Assembly: GCA_013396755.1 (NCBI GenBank) | Contig: VWZF01003908.1 | Location: 589,295-653,294, forward strand | DNA length: 64,000 nt | Direction of reading: 5' to 3' | Origin: Sclerurus mexicanus | Lineage: Eukaryota; Chordata; Aves; Passeriformes; Furnariidae | Shown here: in pieces, positions 23,348 through 35,300 of the stretch | Position numbering within the stretch: the stretch's first letter is position 1 | Layout: every line of letters starts with the position of its first letter | Notes under the pieces: model-generated | The model's input: only the letters and a program-made list of their open reading frames with translations | The model's database searches: none | What the model was told of the DNA's origin: nothing | Program-made: the position numbers and the translations under genes

Positions 23348-26300
23348 TCCAACACTCGCATAAATAAAATATAAATGGCATCCTGTGTTCTCTCCCACAC
23401 CCCATTCTTCCTCCCTCCTCTTCCCTCATTGTTTGCTCAACAGGATGTTGGCTTTGCTGTGAGGTACACCAAGCCATCTGTCAAAAACATGGAAACAGTT
23501 AACAGAGGCTGGAACGACATGTTACGGAGCCTATTTAAGGTCAGGCTCATAGGCTGTGCTTTTGGGAGAGCAATCCAAGTCCCAGAGCTGGGGCTGCTTA
23601 AACCAAATGACAGCTTTTCCCTTCTGACATGGGGGATGGCACTTTGCTTAAGAGGTAGCTCATCTGGGATGAGCCAAAGCTGCCAGGACAGCGTTCTGGG
23701 AAAAGCGGATTCTTCACAGGAAGATTTGGCACTTAAAGAGCAACTGAAGGAGTGTGGTCTACTGGAACTTAGAGATGGTGGCCTTCTTGTACACATATGA
23801 AGGTACAAGGGAATGAGAGTGACACAGAAACATTTTTGGAAGTGTTTTCCCTGGAAATAAAGGACAGGAATAAATTCTTAGAGATTTCTGAACTTCAGTG
23901 ACCTGTTTAAAACTTCCCTTCTGAAGTCAGACCAGCTCTGCCTCCAGTATTGCTCTAGGCCAGCTGTTGGGCTGTTGCCTATGAACATTAGGGACTCCAA
24001 GGAGAGCTTGAACTGATCCCAAGAAGGGGAAGACAGATCTGCCTGATTTTGAAATGACTGGTTTGAAGCCACATCTTGATTCACTAGACCCTCCCAAGGA
24101 GCGGGGAAGGGCAGAATATCTGATTCAGAAGGGAAATCACTCATTAGGTTGACTTGTTTGGCATAACTTCCAGCATCTGAGTACGTCTCAGTCCCAGGCT
24201 GGCATATCCTACCTAGGAAGGGACCAGTGGGTCACTCTGCAGTTTCTAAGTCCTTGACCCTGCTGAGACCATCCAACAGAGCTGCCAAGGAGCCATGGCT
24301 GCAGAAGCATTTCTTCTTCTCCCTTTCCAGAAAAAAAAAGTGACCCCCATTTGCTCAGTGGTGGGAGAGAAGAGCCAGATGGCTGGACCCGAGCACTGCA
24401 TGTGACACAGGAGGAGGAGATCTAGGGGTGAAAGGTTCCATAAGCCCATTACTGGGAAAACACACAACTGGAAACAAATGCTAATGAAAATTGCAACATT
24501 CGGAGATCAAACGCCTTAAATCATCACGTTTCTTTAATTTAAAAACACAGGATAAAAGAAACTAAAAAGACTCTGCAGCACATTTAAGCCAATCCAGTAT
24601 CTTCCAGGCATGTCTTCATTTCTTTCACAGGACAGGTTTCAAAAAGCAGTTATAAATTAGCACTAATCAGAGACGAAAGACTTGTTTTCATAAGAGCACA
24701 TCTAAAAAGCCATTCCCTCTTTCAAAAACGCCATCAACAAAAACCTTGTAGCATTAGAAAATATACTTTATCCCAGAGCTTAAGTTAAAGGTGTTCAAGT
24801 GAGAATATTTGCATTTCCTTTCAGCAGATTTCTATTGGCTTCAAACCTAGACATGACTGAGAACCACAGGAACCCTGAAGTCAAAGGGTCTGGTAAGGAG
24901 CAGGCCGAGTTCCCACCAGTGAAGATGAACTAGTGCTGCTCTCCAGGTCAGGCTTTTGCCTCTGCTATGAAACAGTGATAAAAGAAGGAATTGGGCCCTT
25001 TTGGAGGCCATGGAAGTGTCCATCTCCTTGGGCACCTCAGAGCAAGTTCCCAAGTTTTGGGGGCTCCTCAGGGATGCCCAGACTCTGTTCATACCCTCAG
25101 CGCACAACGGTCATAAACAAAACCCAAGGCCTTGCTCTCAACACTGGCACTAAATAGAATTCATCGAAACAAAGCTTAACCAACAAAAATACAACCAAAA
25201 TGCACACCAGCATGTGGGGATTTGGGGCTAATCAGAACCAGCTCCCCTCTCCTTCCAGCTCCCATTCCGTTTTCAACCACTGAAAATGAAAACCTCTCCA
25301 TTTTTAACGAGCTCCAATTGTTCTGTTCAACAGTTTGACTGAAGTCAAAGCGTTGGCTTTTGTTGATCATTTCTCCCAAGAACTACTAGACTGCTCTTGA
25401 CTGGTTTACATGGCACTTCTGGATCTGAAGAAGAGAAAGGACCAAGTAAAACTAGACCCTAGTGGCACCTCTGGTACCTGGCCGGGACACAGGGCTGAGC
25501 ACTATCCGGTCCAAACTCACATTTCTAGGTGTGGATTGACACCTAAAGCCTAATAGAGGCTCCTGCAGAACCCTCGTGCCCTTTCAGCAAGACACTCAGA
25601 AGCCCTTTTAGGGCCCTGGAAATATTTGATAATACTGCAAACACAGATTCACCCATAAATCCAGAGGCCAGACAGGGCACATCCATCTGCTCTGCAGAAA
25701 TGCACGCTGTTGAGGAACAACACGGCCCATTTCCCTGGTGTTTCCCAAGGGCCACAACACGTTTAGCCTGGGCATGGCCTTGCATCAACACAAGTCAACA
25801 GGAAGCAAGGTCAAACTCCAACTAGTGCTCAGGTCTGAGCTCTGAATACACTGTAGGTGTAGCTCGTATCCTGCTCTTCACCTAAACCTACGCATGAGTC
25901 TTGTCTCTTCCCCTCTTCTCCAGTGATGGCATTAACGCAACACGAAAGGTCACCATGAGTTTTGACATGACTGGAATGAAGGAGGGTTTGCATAACTGTG
26001 TCCAGAACAGCTCAGTTCTGGTAGCTGCTTGGCCTTATCTCTTCTCTGGCCTTTGTTTGCAGATGGAGAAGATAGCTGGAGACTTCCAAGGCATGGTTTG
26101 CCAAACCAGTAAATAACTGTCTCATTCACGTATCCTTCCAGGCCCTTCCACATGCCCCAGGAGGATGGCAGAAGTTACAGGACCCTCATTTGTCATTTTT
26201 GTCATTTGTTTTTTTCCTCCAATGGCTCTCCTGCCTCTATCTAATCAGGGGGACGTTTCCTGTCTTTGTTCTCCCCCATTCATCCTGCGGCAACGATTAT

Positions 26301-27030
26301 TATCATCAAACAGCATTAAAATAGAAAGCCTGGAGCCAGCACCCAATTAGCATGGAGCTGGGGAGTCCTGGAAAGGAGCAACGGAAGAGACCACAGACAG
26401 TCCAAATGGCAAGAACGGGCATCAACCTACGGACCATTCAACCACAGCATTGTCCCCCCCTTCAGAAATAAACCCAGGCTTCAAAGCCAGCATGGTTTGA
26501 AACCAGTAAATGTCATGTACACGTGGAACATCCCCAGTAGGTCCAGAGAACGATGCAAGTGCCAGTCCACACGCTGGTTTGAACCTCACAGCGACCGGGA
26601 GACAACTGCTCCGGGCCTCACAAAGTGGGAGGTTATTCAGATTTCCCTCGTGCATCAAATCTCTGCTGCCAGGAAGCCTTGGCAACTCCCTCCCGAAGGA
26701 ACAGTGAGGTGACAGAGGGGTCCTTGGAGTGAACAGAATGTTTGAAGCTCTGGGTCCATATTAGATTAAAAAACAATCTTGCTTTTGCCTGTTGCCTACT
26801 CAACTCCCCATATATATTCCATTCTTGTTGGAGGTGGAAGAAGTTCAGACTTGTACTTCGCTTACAAATACAAGTAAAGAACCAGTGACAAACTGAGAAG
26901 ATTTTTTCAAGCTGAATAAAAACTGGGAATAAGACATGACCAAAAAACTTGGCTCACCAGGCAATTTTTCCTCCACAAACCTTTCAGATACTTTTTTTCC
27001 TTCCTGAGGGAATGAAACCAAACATCAATG
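23348..27030. other. Unique noncoding DNA
   Basis: No gene supported; the longest frames are 141 (plus, 23375-23800) and 123 codons (minus, 23437-23808), and they overlap each other. The stretch 24480-24840 is AT-rich and repeat-free. Nothing resembling CR1 was found in this part, which makes 17.8-32.1 kb the longest CR1-free interval of the left half. Confidence 0.5.
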
Positions 27031-27069
27031 GTTTTTCGTTTTTTGTTTTTTTAGTTTTGGGGTTTTTTT
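27031..27069. repeat. T-rich low-complexity tract
   Basis: Interrupted T runs (GTTTTTCGTTTTTTG, then TTTTTTTAG, TTTTGGGGTTTTTTT) give about 39 bp of low complexity. No element boundary or target duplication is visible. Confidence 0.75.
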
Positions 27070-27436
27070 GCAGAAAGACCCATCAACTTACTAAAAAAGC
27101 CCTCGCTGGACCTTGATTTTCAACTGGCAATCAGATTCAGTAAGTTAAAGAAGCTGGTACTGTCTTTAATAATGTTTTCAGCACTGAAAATATATGAGAT
27201 GAGAAATAAATATTTTTATACAAGGCCAGTCTTCTAACTCTTGAGAAATGAGAATTTTTCCAATCTTTCACCCAAGAGTTTTCATCTAAGTCATGTATGA
27301 CAGTGCCAGAAAAGCTCAGCAGGAGCAGAATTCGTGCCCTCCCACAGCCAGGTCACTCCATCACCCTCCAAGCACAAAATTGGGAGCACAACTGATGGGA
27401 CACAAAGTCCTGCCGTCCCCTTTGCATTAGCACAAC

Positions 27437-27530
27437 CTGACCAGCAGAGACACAACCCGGGTCATGTATTTAATCTCATCTCCCCAATTTCCTCACCTGT
27501 TCAACGGGGAAATCATTTCTTTATATGCCC
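27437..27530 (+). mobile_element. MIR-like SINE relic
   Basis: CTGACCAGCAG...ACAACCCGGGTCATGTATTT resembles the CORE segment of MIR, and CCAATTTCCTCACCTGTTCA (about 27484-27503) followed by ACGGGGAAATCATTTC resembles the TTTCCTCATCTGTAAAATGGGGATAAT section. Spacing is preserved. It is strongly diverged and family assignment is tentative. Confidence 0.5.
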
Positions 27531-28115
27531 TAAAAGAAAGGAATTTCTCACAAGTGTGGCTGTGGCGTCCCAGGAGCAGGATAGAAGCAGTAGCATGAAA
27601 ACAGCTGGACAGAAACAGCCCTGAGCTGGGATCCTGCTCTGACTTTCTGCCTGGTTTGGGTAGATTATGAATTTCGCCCGCAGAAATGCTGTTTGCAAAC
27701 CTAAAATCACTTTGTATCAAAGATTTGTGAGGGGATGCTGCTATTTGAGAGCCTTGAAAACATCAAGTGTTGTTTACTGCTTAGCTTAGCTGACCCAAGG
27801 ATTTGCCTCCAAGCACAGAATTCCAGGCCTTTACTGCGGAGAACCCAGGACCTGTGAGTCACAAAAGAAACTCCAAAACAACCTCGGGAGAGGCTGGAGC
27901 TGAGGAAGAGCTGCTCCTAACATCCCGTATGACAAAGCCAGGGCAATCTCCAAGCCCTTCTGCATCACTGGCTATCGGCTCTACATTCCACATAGCACTT
28001 CAGCTCATATTAGGAGGGAAATACCAAGTGTTGACCTCTAAGAAGTGGAGAAATTCCGACCTAATCGTTGGGCCCATCACTTTGTTGCCGGCCGGACAAG
28101 AACTGAGTCAGGTTT
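27531..28115. other. Unique noncoding DNA
   Basis: No recognised gene or repeat. A 104-codon plus frame (27803-28117) shows no family features. Confidence 0.5.
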
Positions 28116-28470
28116 AAAAATGTAATACATTCGTAATTTCAAAGCTTGCTCTTTTGATTACATTCAGCCTATTTGTTTTCCTTCTTCCAATCATTTTTTC
28201 CACTTTCTAATTGGCGGCTAATAAGAAATGCTCACATGCTTAATAAGCCCAAGCCTGCATAAGTGAATTTTTTTTCCCTTGCTCATCTTTATACACCCTG
28301 GCGCCAAACCCTGTGCTGGTGTAAATCATGTACTTGATGGGAACTTTGCTCATTTATATCCAAAGGGAATCCGGTCTCCAGTGTCTCCAGATAATGATCT
28401 TGTTGTGTTTAAGGCCGCATAAACACATAGGATGATGCGTTGCCTGCCTTAAAAAAGTTTGTTTAACTTT
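28116..28470. promoter_or_regulatory. Candidate conserved noncoding element
   Basis: An AT-rich, repeat-free block of about 350 bp in which no long frame is open. Motifs include TTTTGATTACATTC, CCAATCATTTTTTCC, CTAATTGGCGGCTAATAAG, and GATAATGATCTT. Dense homeobox and CCAAT-type cores without low complexity are the texture of vertebrate conserved enhancers. This is judged by appearance only. A cross-species alignment would decide it. Confidence 0.3.
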
Positions 28471-30940
28471 TTATGTCTCATCTTCAGTCAGAACAGCAAA
28501 CAACGGGAGGGAAGGGTGGAGAAAGAGTGAGATACCAGCAATGAGATCATGCAGCACAGAGTCCGGTAAACTCGAGGGTGAGAAGTCTTTTAAACACAAA
28601 TCTATCTCTGCAAAATCAATGGGAGGGGTAGGAAAAACCCCAGAGTCTAAATTTAACCCTTATTCTATTTAAAACCCATACGCAGCGTCTCGCAGAGCCG
28701 CGTTACACAAACACAATTGTGTTATATTTACGGGTCAAAACAAAACACAAAACCCTCAACTGCAAGACTGAGAGTCCCACCCTGCTACGGCATCTGGGCC
28801 GTAAACAGGGAGCAGTCCTGGAGCCCAGAGCTGTGCCAGGCCCCAGCTCAGCCCCTCTGCCTTGGCCAACAGAGGAAATCCAACCTCTGGGAGCACACAG
28901 CTCCCAGTTTGCCACGTGCATCTGGTCCTCTTGGGTGACCACCCTGCTACGGGTGCAACAAGCCCCGGGCAGCGACACGAGGTGCTCCGGCGCTGCCAAA
29001 ACACCAACCAGCAAGGTGGGAGGACGAAATGAAAGCAAAGCAGCAGCTGGTGACCAAACCACTGGATACGACCATTGCTCAGCCCCTCGGTGCCATTTCC
29101 AGCCCTTCTGCTCGCGGCGCCGGAGGTTTCTAGAGGAAAAACACCAACCATCGCCCCCCCCCAGCAAAATTCTTAGCTCCCCACTGCAACATCTGCTTGC
29201 CAGAGACATCCAACCCCGATGTGTCACTGCTCTCTGACTCACACGGGAGGCTGGTACCAGTTCCCTTGCACGGGTTGCACGGAATTAAAGTGTACAATGG
29301 GGTGGGAACATCCAACAGCCGACAGACCGTAGATGCAGAGCGACGTTCGTGGCTCCAGTTCCCACAGAGCTCTTTGGACTCGATGGCACAGCTCGAGGTC
29401 ACAGGGCAAGGGCTTCCCGAGGTGGCCAAAATGCTGGTGTGGCTGTTGTGCAACACGTGACGCCGTCTGTGGTTGTATCAAAATAAACCTTGAGCGACGT
29501 GACGCAACAGCCTTGGCAGAGATGTTGGCATAAACGCTCGCCCCACAGGCCACAGAAACATTCCCCAAATGCAGGAGGATCTCTCTGGGAGAGGTGTACC
29601 AGGAAATCCACAAAGCCCTATTTCTCCATCCCGCTGTCCCGCTTTTCCCACTCCAATTAGCTCTCAGATCAGGTTGGATTTATAGAGGACTTTCATACTC
29701 AGCCTCCGGCATGGGACAGAGAGGTTCCTCTCTCTCGATCACTGGCACATGGACAATGAGCTCCTTGTCCTTACTCCCGCCCCTATGAAGCTCTGCTGTG
29801 GCTTGATGCACATTGGGTTTCCTTTTTTTATTAAAAAAAAAATTAAAGGCAACCTCAATTCTGCCAACACTATTCGTTGCAAGCAGCATTTTAGCTTCCT
29901 GATTTACTCCCAAGTCAGGCTTTGTTTTCCTTCTCAGGGGTAGGACCCAATTTAACCCCAGCCCTCTCATTTGTTTGCAGTGGAAGGGACCCAAAAGCAC
30001 AACAGTTGGGTTCATTTCTTTCCAGTTTGCCTCTGCACTTTCCACTTGAACAAGGTATTTTGCAGCTGATGCTCAGCTCTGCTCCAGCTGTTTCGAGGTG
30101 AAAGAAGTGGCTAATGGGATCAGGGACCCGACCTTGGCACTCCAGGCATGTAAGCATTTAATTTTGCCACCCGATTTATAACCTACCAGACACTCCTGTG
30201 GTGATCCCACTTTGCAGCAGCATTGCAGCCACCAGCATGTGAGGTGAGAGATGCTGCTTCTTAAAAAGGCATCAGCTCTTCAGGGAAAAGAGGGAATCCA
30301 ATTAGAAAGAAAATTAATTTCTTTTTTGCCATCATTATCCTCAATCTGAAAGAAATCTCAGACAGAATGACTAATCTGGCTCCAGCCAACACAACCTCAG
30401 CTGCTGGCAGGAGGGAGGCACAGCCTGGGAGGGGTGAAAGCAAAGCAGAATGGTCCTGCATTCCCCCACCAAGCTGGGAGATGCTGCCAGAGCAGGACAC
30501 CCCCTAAAAACCAGCCAAAAACAGGGAGGGGAGTGCTGAGTCCCTCTAAGAACACAGAGCAGAGCAAAAGCTGCTCCACGACAGCAGAAAAACTGAAGGA
30601 AGGGCTTCCTAGTAGCTACACCACCTCAGAAATACATTCCCAGAGGGGTCCTGTAACATCAGCTGGTGGCACACGGCGTGAACTCCAGCTGGAAACTCCA
30701 GTGAGAGGAACGGGGCTGGGAGCAGGAAGGACAGACACACGGACGGCCGGAATCCACGGGTGTCCGCACACACACACGCCACAGCAGCCAGGGCTTTCTT
30801 CCCGAGACGCTGCTCCCTCCTTGACTTTAGGCTCGGGCTAAATAATGCCGCATTGTTTTGTATCAGGTTCTGCCCTCGCAGCCCCGCTGCGGCTCAGAAA
30901 CAAAGGGGGCTTCATGCAGGACAAAAGGGGACTGTTCTAC
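28471..30940. other. Unique noncoding DNA with GC-rich patch
   Basis: A patch at 28.75-29.6 kb is GC-rich, with overlapping frames on both strands (172 plus, 179, 131 and 124 minus), the pattern of stop-poor noncoding DNA. A run of ten C lies at 29153-29162. Proteins are Ser/Pro/Arg-rich and unrecognised. Confidence 0.5.
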
Positions 30941-30973
30941 CTAATGAGGACCAGTTGAGAGGTATGGAGACAG
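30941..30973 (+). other. 33-bp motif, second copy (partner of 4609)
   Basis: CTAATGAGGACCAGTTGAGA followed by GGTATGGAGACAG matches the 4609 segment at 28 of 33 positions. A third partial copy begins 83 bp downstream at 31024. The surroundings are not CR1. The arrangement could be an ancient repeat or a repeated regulatory module. Confidence 0.5.
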
Positions 30974-31023
30974 CACCCTCTCCCCATGGGAGCGTGGGCT
31001 GCCAACAAGCCCTGTCCCTCTGG

Positions 31024-31050
31024 CTAATGAAGAGCAGTTGAGAGGTGTGA
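31024..31050 (+). other. Third, partial copy of the 33-bp motif
   Basis: CTAATGAAGAGCAGTTGAGA then GGTGTGA. It matches the 30941 copy at about 23 of 27 positions and diverges afterwards. Two copies in the same direction 83 bp apart argue against coincidence. Confidence 0.45.
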
Positions 31051-32112
31051 GCTGGAGCGAACAGGGACGTCTCTGAGCAAGGAGGCGGCCGGTCCCCAGA
31101 GACGCCGGCGCTGCCGCTCGGCGAGGGACAGCCTGGGAGAAGGGAACACGTTTGGGTTCATCTGTCACCGTGATGGCTCGTGACCCGCCAACCTCCCAGG
31201 CCCCGCTCTCTGACCTCCCTCTCTGACCTCTCCAAAGAGGCGCTGGTGCTCAGCCAGAAGTCCTCTATTGACTACCTGTCAGAGGGCACCTGCTTAAGGA
31301 ACCCCATAGAAATTAAAGTCACAAAATGAGTCACAAGGGACTGTTTGAGCTGGGAAGCCAGCATTAGTCCCCGGCTGGTAAACCAATCTCCCTAATTATG
31401 TGCCAGAAGAATCTCTCTTCTTTCTATTTGCTTTTCTTTCCCCCCTTCCCCGCGCAGCCCCCTTCCCAGTCCTCTCTTCTCTTTGACTCGTTATCTTAAT
31501 TTCACATTAACCAAAGGGATTAAAAGCACCTTGGAAGGGGAAGGCAGCAGAGGGGGGAAGAGACAGAGGCTGAAGCAAGAAAGGTTTCAAGGCTTCCATG
31601 TTGGGCCCTTGCAGGAGCTCAGGCCACAGAGCTGCCACGCCAGGTCATGTTTTCATGTACAGCCCCTATTGACGCTACCCAATCTGGTATCAAAGAAAAC
31701 AAACCCTCAGCGGGGCAGTGTAAACCAAGCCCTGGCCCAGGGAGGATGGATGGCTGGTCCTCATTTCCCCCGCTCCTCCCCTGCGGTGTAATGTTATACA
31801 GCTGCACCAGAGTGTCTTTGCTGGGCGCTGGTGTTTCTTGTCTTGGGCATATTGAAAAGGGCTGTGGCGGCGCCTGGGGCACGGCCACGCTCGGGGAGCT
31901 GCCCCCTGCTCTGGGGCTGGACAGGATTTCATCCCAACAGGGCACTCCGTGGGGAGTGGCACCATCATCGTGTCGAGGTTGACTCCTAAGAGTTCACTGA
32001 ATGAAGATTTGTGATCCACAAGTCTATTAATTTTGAGTTTCTTAGGTAATATTAAGGCACAGGAATTTTGTGATTCACCGGATCTGGATCCCTATTCCTT
32101 TTGCAATGTTCA
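31051..32112. other. Unique noncoding DNA
   Basis: A short 13-bp direct repeat (CTCTCTGACCTCC/T, about 31204-31230) and a pyrimidine tract ending CCCCGCGCAG (31430-31458) are present. Frames of about 110 codons on both strands at 31.6-32.0 kb overlap each other and are unrecognised. Confidence 0.5.
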
Positions 32113-32338
32113 TCAAATCACAGGATGGGTTGAGTTGGATGGGACCTTAAAGCTCAACCACTTCCACCCCCTGCCATGGGCAGGGACACCTTCCACCAGC
32201 CCAGGTTGCTCCAAGTCCCGTCCAACCTGGCCTTGGACACTTCCAGGGATGGGGCAGCCACAGCTTCTCTGCCCAACCTGTGCCAGGGCCTGCCCACCCT
32301 CCAGGGGGCAATCCCTTCCCAACATCTAATCTAAATCA
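32113..32338 (-). mobile_element. CR1 3' tail, reverse orientation
   Basis: Read on the plus strand, ATCACAGGATGGGTTGAGTT, CCCCTGCCATGGGCAGGGAC, ACCTTCCACCAGCCCAGGTT, CTTGGACACTTCCAGGGATG, ACAGCTTCTCTGCCCAACCT and CATCTAATCTAAATCAA are the complement of the CR1 tail sequence, so the element points left. About 225 bp remain, 5'-truncated. Frames of 98 and 70 codons within it are repeat artefacts. Confidence 0.9.
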
Positions 32339-35300
32339 ATTAGTATCACATTTGAAGTTCATCAAGCACTATGTTACCAGGAGACCAATGACAACACTTG
32401 TTTTTCAACCAAATACTTCTTTTTTCTTCCATATGGGAAAATCAGGTTAATGCCACTCACTCCCTCACCCTGCAATGAAGCCAAATTTCAGATCCAGAAA
32501 ACTCCAGAAAACTCCAGAAAAACCATCTAAAATGTGAATGGAGGCCTGAACAATGCTCTGCTACAAACAAACAGCATCCTCATCAGAGCCCAAATCCCTC
32601 TGCAGAGGGTGGGATTGCATCTCCTGTGGCTGCATCTCCCACAGCCCGTGGTACTCGGCACAGAACATCCTGTCACATCCAGCATTAAAAAGCTCTTACT
32701 CTGCAAGAACAATTATTTATTATGCTCTGAAACATCTCAATTACAACAACAGTGAACAAAGGAAACAAACCAACACAAAACCTGCCCTGGCCAAAGCCCC
32801 AGCCTGGGATGTAATTTGTTCCCAGCTCCAGCGGTCGCTGTGAGAGGCGAGGCCAGGTGGGTCCAGCCACCCTTCCCTAGAGCATCACATCCAAGGGTTT
32901 ACACCAAAGCCAGCTAGCAGGGAATTTTCACATGGGTCTAGGTTTCAACATGAACATTTTTGCCCTCTGCTCCTCCTAACCCTTGCGAAAGCCAGGACTG
33001 CATTTCAGTTTTATTCACAAATCTGGCTGGAACCCATTACTCTGTTAAAAGGCCAAAGATTTAATAGTATATAACTCCACAGTTAGTCCCATTGGATTCC
33101 CCGGGATTACTTTTGCGGCCAAGTACCAGCATTAAGTGTGAATAAAGACATCAAACTACGGCTGTAAGCGTTGATGATTCATCGGCAGAATTCCTAGAAG
33201 AGAGGGAATCCGCACAACAGCCTCATAGCTGTGAAGTGACCTAACTAATATGTTGTTACACAGATAGTAAAGCTGCATCCACTGGGAGAAATGGGAAAAA
33301 AATATATTGTCCAGCGGGGATGTCATGAAAGTGAGAAGGTTTCTTGCCCTGTTTCTGTGCTGTCAGATACTCCCTTATTTCTTTGCATGGCTGCTCATTC
33401 TGGGAGCCCCAGTACAGCTGAGGAGGGGAAAGACCTCCTGCTCTTCCCTGTCCAAGGGATGGGGGAATGAGGAGCTCAGCACGACACTGGCTGCTCCTCT
33501 CGGTCATCTGCAAGCAGAGCTGAGCTCACCCACAGCAACTAAGCTCAGCCCAGCAGAGCTGGTTTAAGCAGGAGCGATGTGTCTCTGTTTCCCTGCCCCA
33601 AACCATCACCAGCAGGCAAATAAATGCCAGACCAAAGCACAGGTCCTGGAGCCGACACTCCCCTCACACCCCAGATCAGGTATCTCCGGTCACACCAGTC
33701 ACCCCTTAATGAACCCATGAGGGTTTGGCCTCTGTTTTATTGGGTAAAAACATTTTCTCATGGCCAAATGATAAGGAAGGTTGATGCAATGGGTGACAAA
33801 GGACAAAAAAACCCCAAACCCAACAGTAGAGAAAAGACATTTTTCACATATTTTCTCCCTGTCGTCTTCCAGGAAACTGATAAAACTGGTTTCAGATGTG
33901 GTTTTCATTCAAAATGCAACCATATATCTTGGGATTGAGTGAACCCAAGCCTCAAGCCCAGGCACCAAAGGAAGGAGCACTGAGGAGATGGTAACCAAAG
34001 CCAGCAAAGAAAGCAGCAGAGTTCCCTCTGCCTTCCCCACCAGCACCAACAGGGAGATAAAGCATCTCCCAAGATCTGCCTGTGCCTCCATTCACGGGGC
34101 TGGGGCTTTACTGCAGGCACCTGCTGGGAAACACTGTTGGCTGAGAAACAAACACAATGAATTTAGAAACACAGACGTGCAATTCAACCTCATAAACGGG
34201 AAAATCATCCTCTGGGGGTTAGTTTGGAAACACCAGTGGGTCTGGAAACTGAAGAGTGAGCAACAAAAACTCACCGCACATCAGCGTAAGGGAACTTCAC
34301 TTGTTCTTCAGAGCTCCATCTGTCTTTTTTTCCCCATAAAGACCATGGGAGAAGGATCTTTCTTTACTCTCCCAGGGAAACTTTATTTGATTTAACAAGT
34401 ATTATCTAAATAAACCCCTTGAAGTAGAGTCTTAGGATGAAAAAAATTGGAACACACTCAACAGCCCCAAAGCTGGGGGAGCTGTGCTTCTCAGAGCCTT
34501 GAGAAAAATCTTTGTTTCAAACATTTCTGTGGGTTCAAACCCAAACAAACACTATTTGCTGCAGTCCAAGAGGATTTTCCCAAGGAGCAGGTCAGGGTTT
34601 TCAACACTGATTGCTCTTGGGTGCTGCAGCCAGGCAGAAAGCCATGTCCCCTGTCACAACCCCCAGCATGACAAAACTCACTTCAGATTCCCATTTAGAG
34701 AAATCTCAGCCAAGATTTTGATGTTTTCCACAAAGCAGAAAGCTCTGAAGTTTTTCATTAGGGAGAAAATCACATCTTTTCCCTCCTGATAAACCCAAAT
34801 CCCTGCTGTGGGTGAGAATAACTCAGTCACAGTTTGGTGCTGAACATTGAGGACCATAAAGTCTCCATGCTCCCACCCTGTAAGTCACTGTGGTGGAAAG
34901 TCCTACCCTACCTGCTGCCACCCTACAAAGCCCCTTTGGAAGGGGAACACAGGCATCATCCCTTCCCTTTAAAGGTCTGTTACACCACGTGTGGGGTCAC
35001 CAACCCCCTCGCTCACTGTGACACCAAAGAGTTTATTTACAGTAATAGAGAAGCCAAGATGAAGAGAAATGCTGGTGCTGAAATGACAAGATCCCAGTCC
35101 ATTGAAACAAGAGCCTTTTGATGTTATCCAAACAAAACATGAAAGCTGGAGGAAGTCATGCCAACGTCATCTGCTGGGAAATTTAGTTAAAGCTGACACT
35201 CTTGGACAACATTTTGATTTTAGCCAAAATCTGTCCTTTCTTTTCAGTGTAACCTGTTACATAGAATAAAGAGAGAAGAAAGGTTGGACCAGTTTTACTG

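Noticed and set aside
31430..31458. Splice acceptor-like CCCCGCGCAG at 31.46 kb
   Set aside because: Pyrimidine-rich but followed by more pyrimidines and no plausible exon or poly(A) signal nearby.
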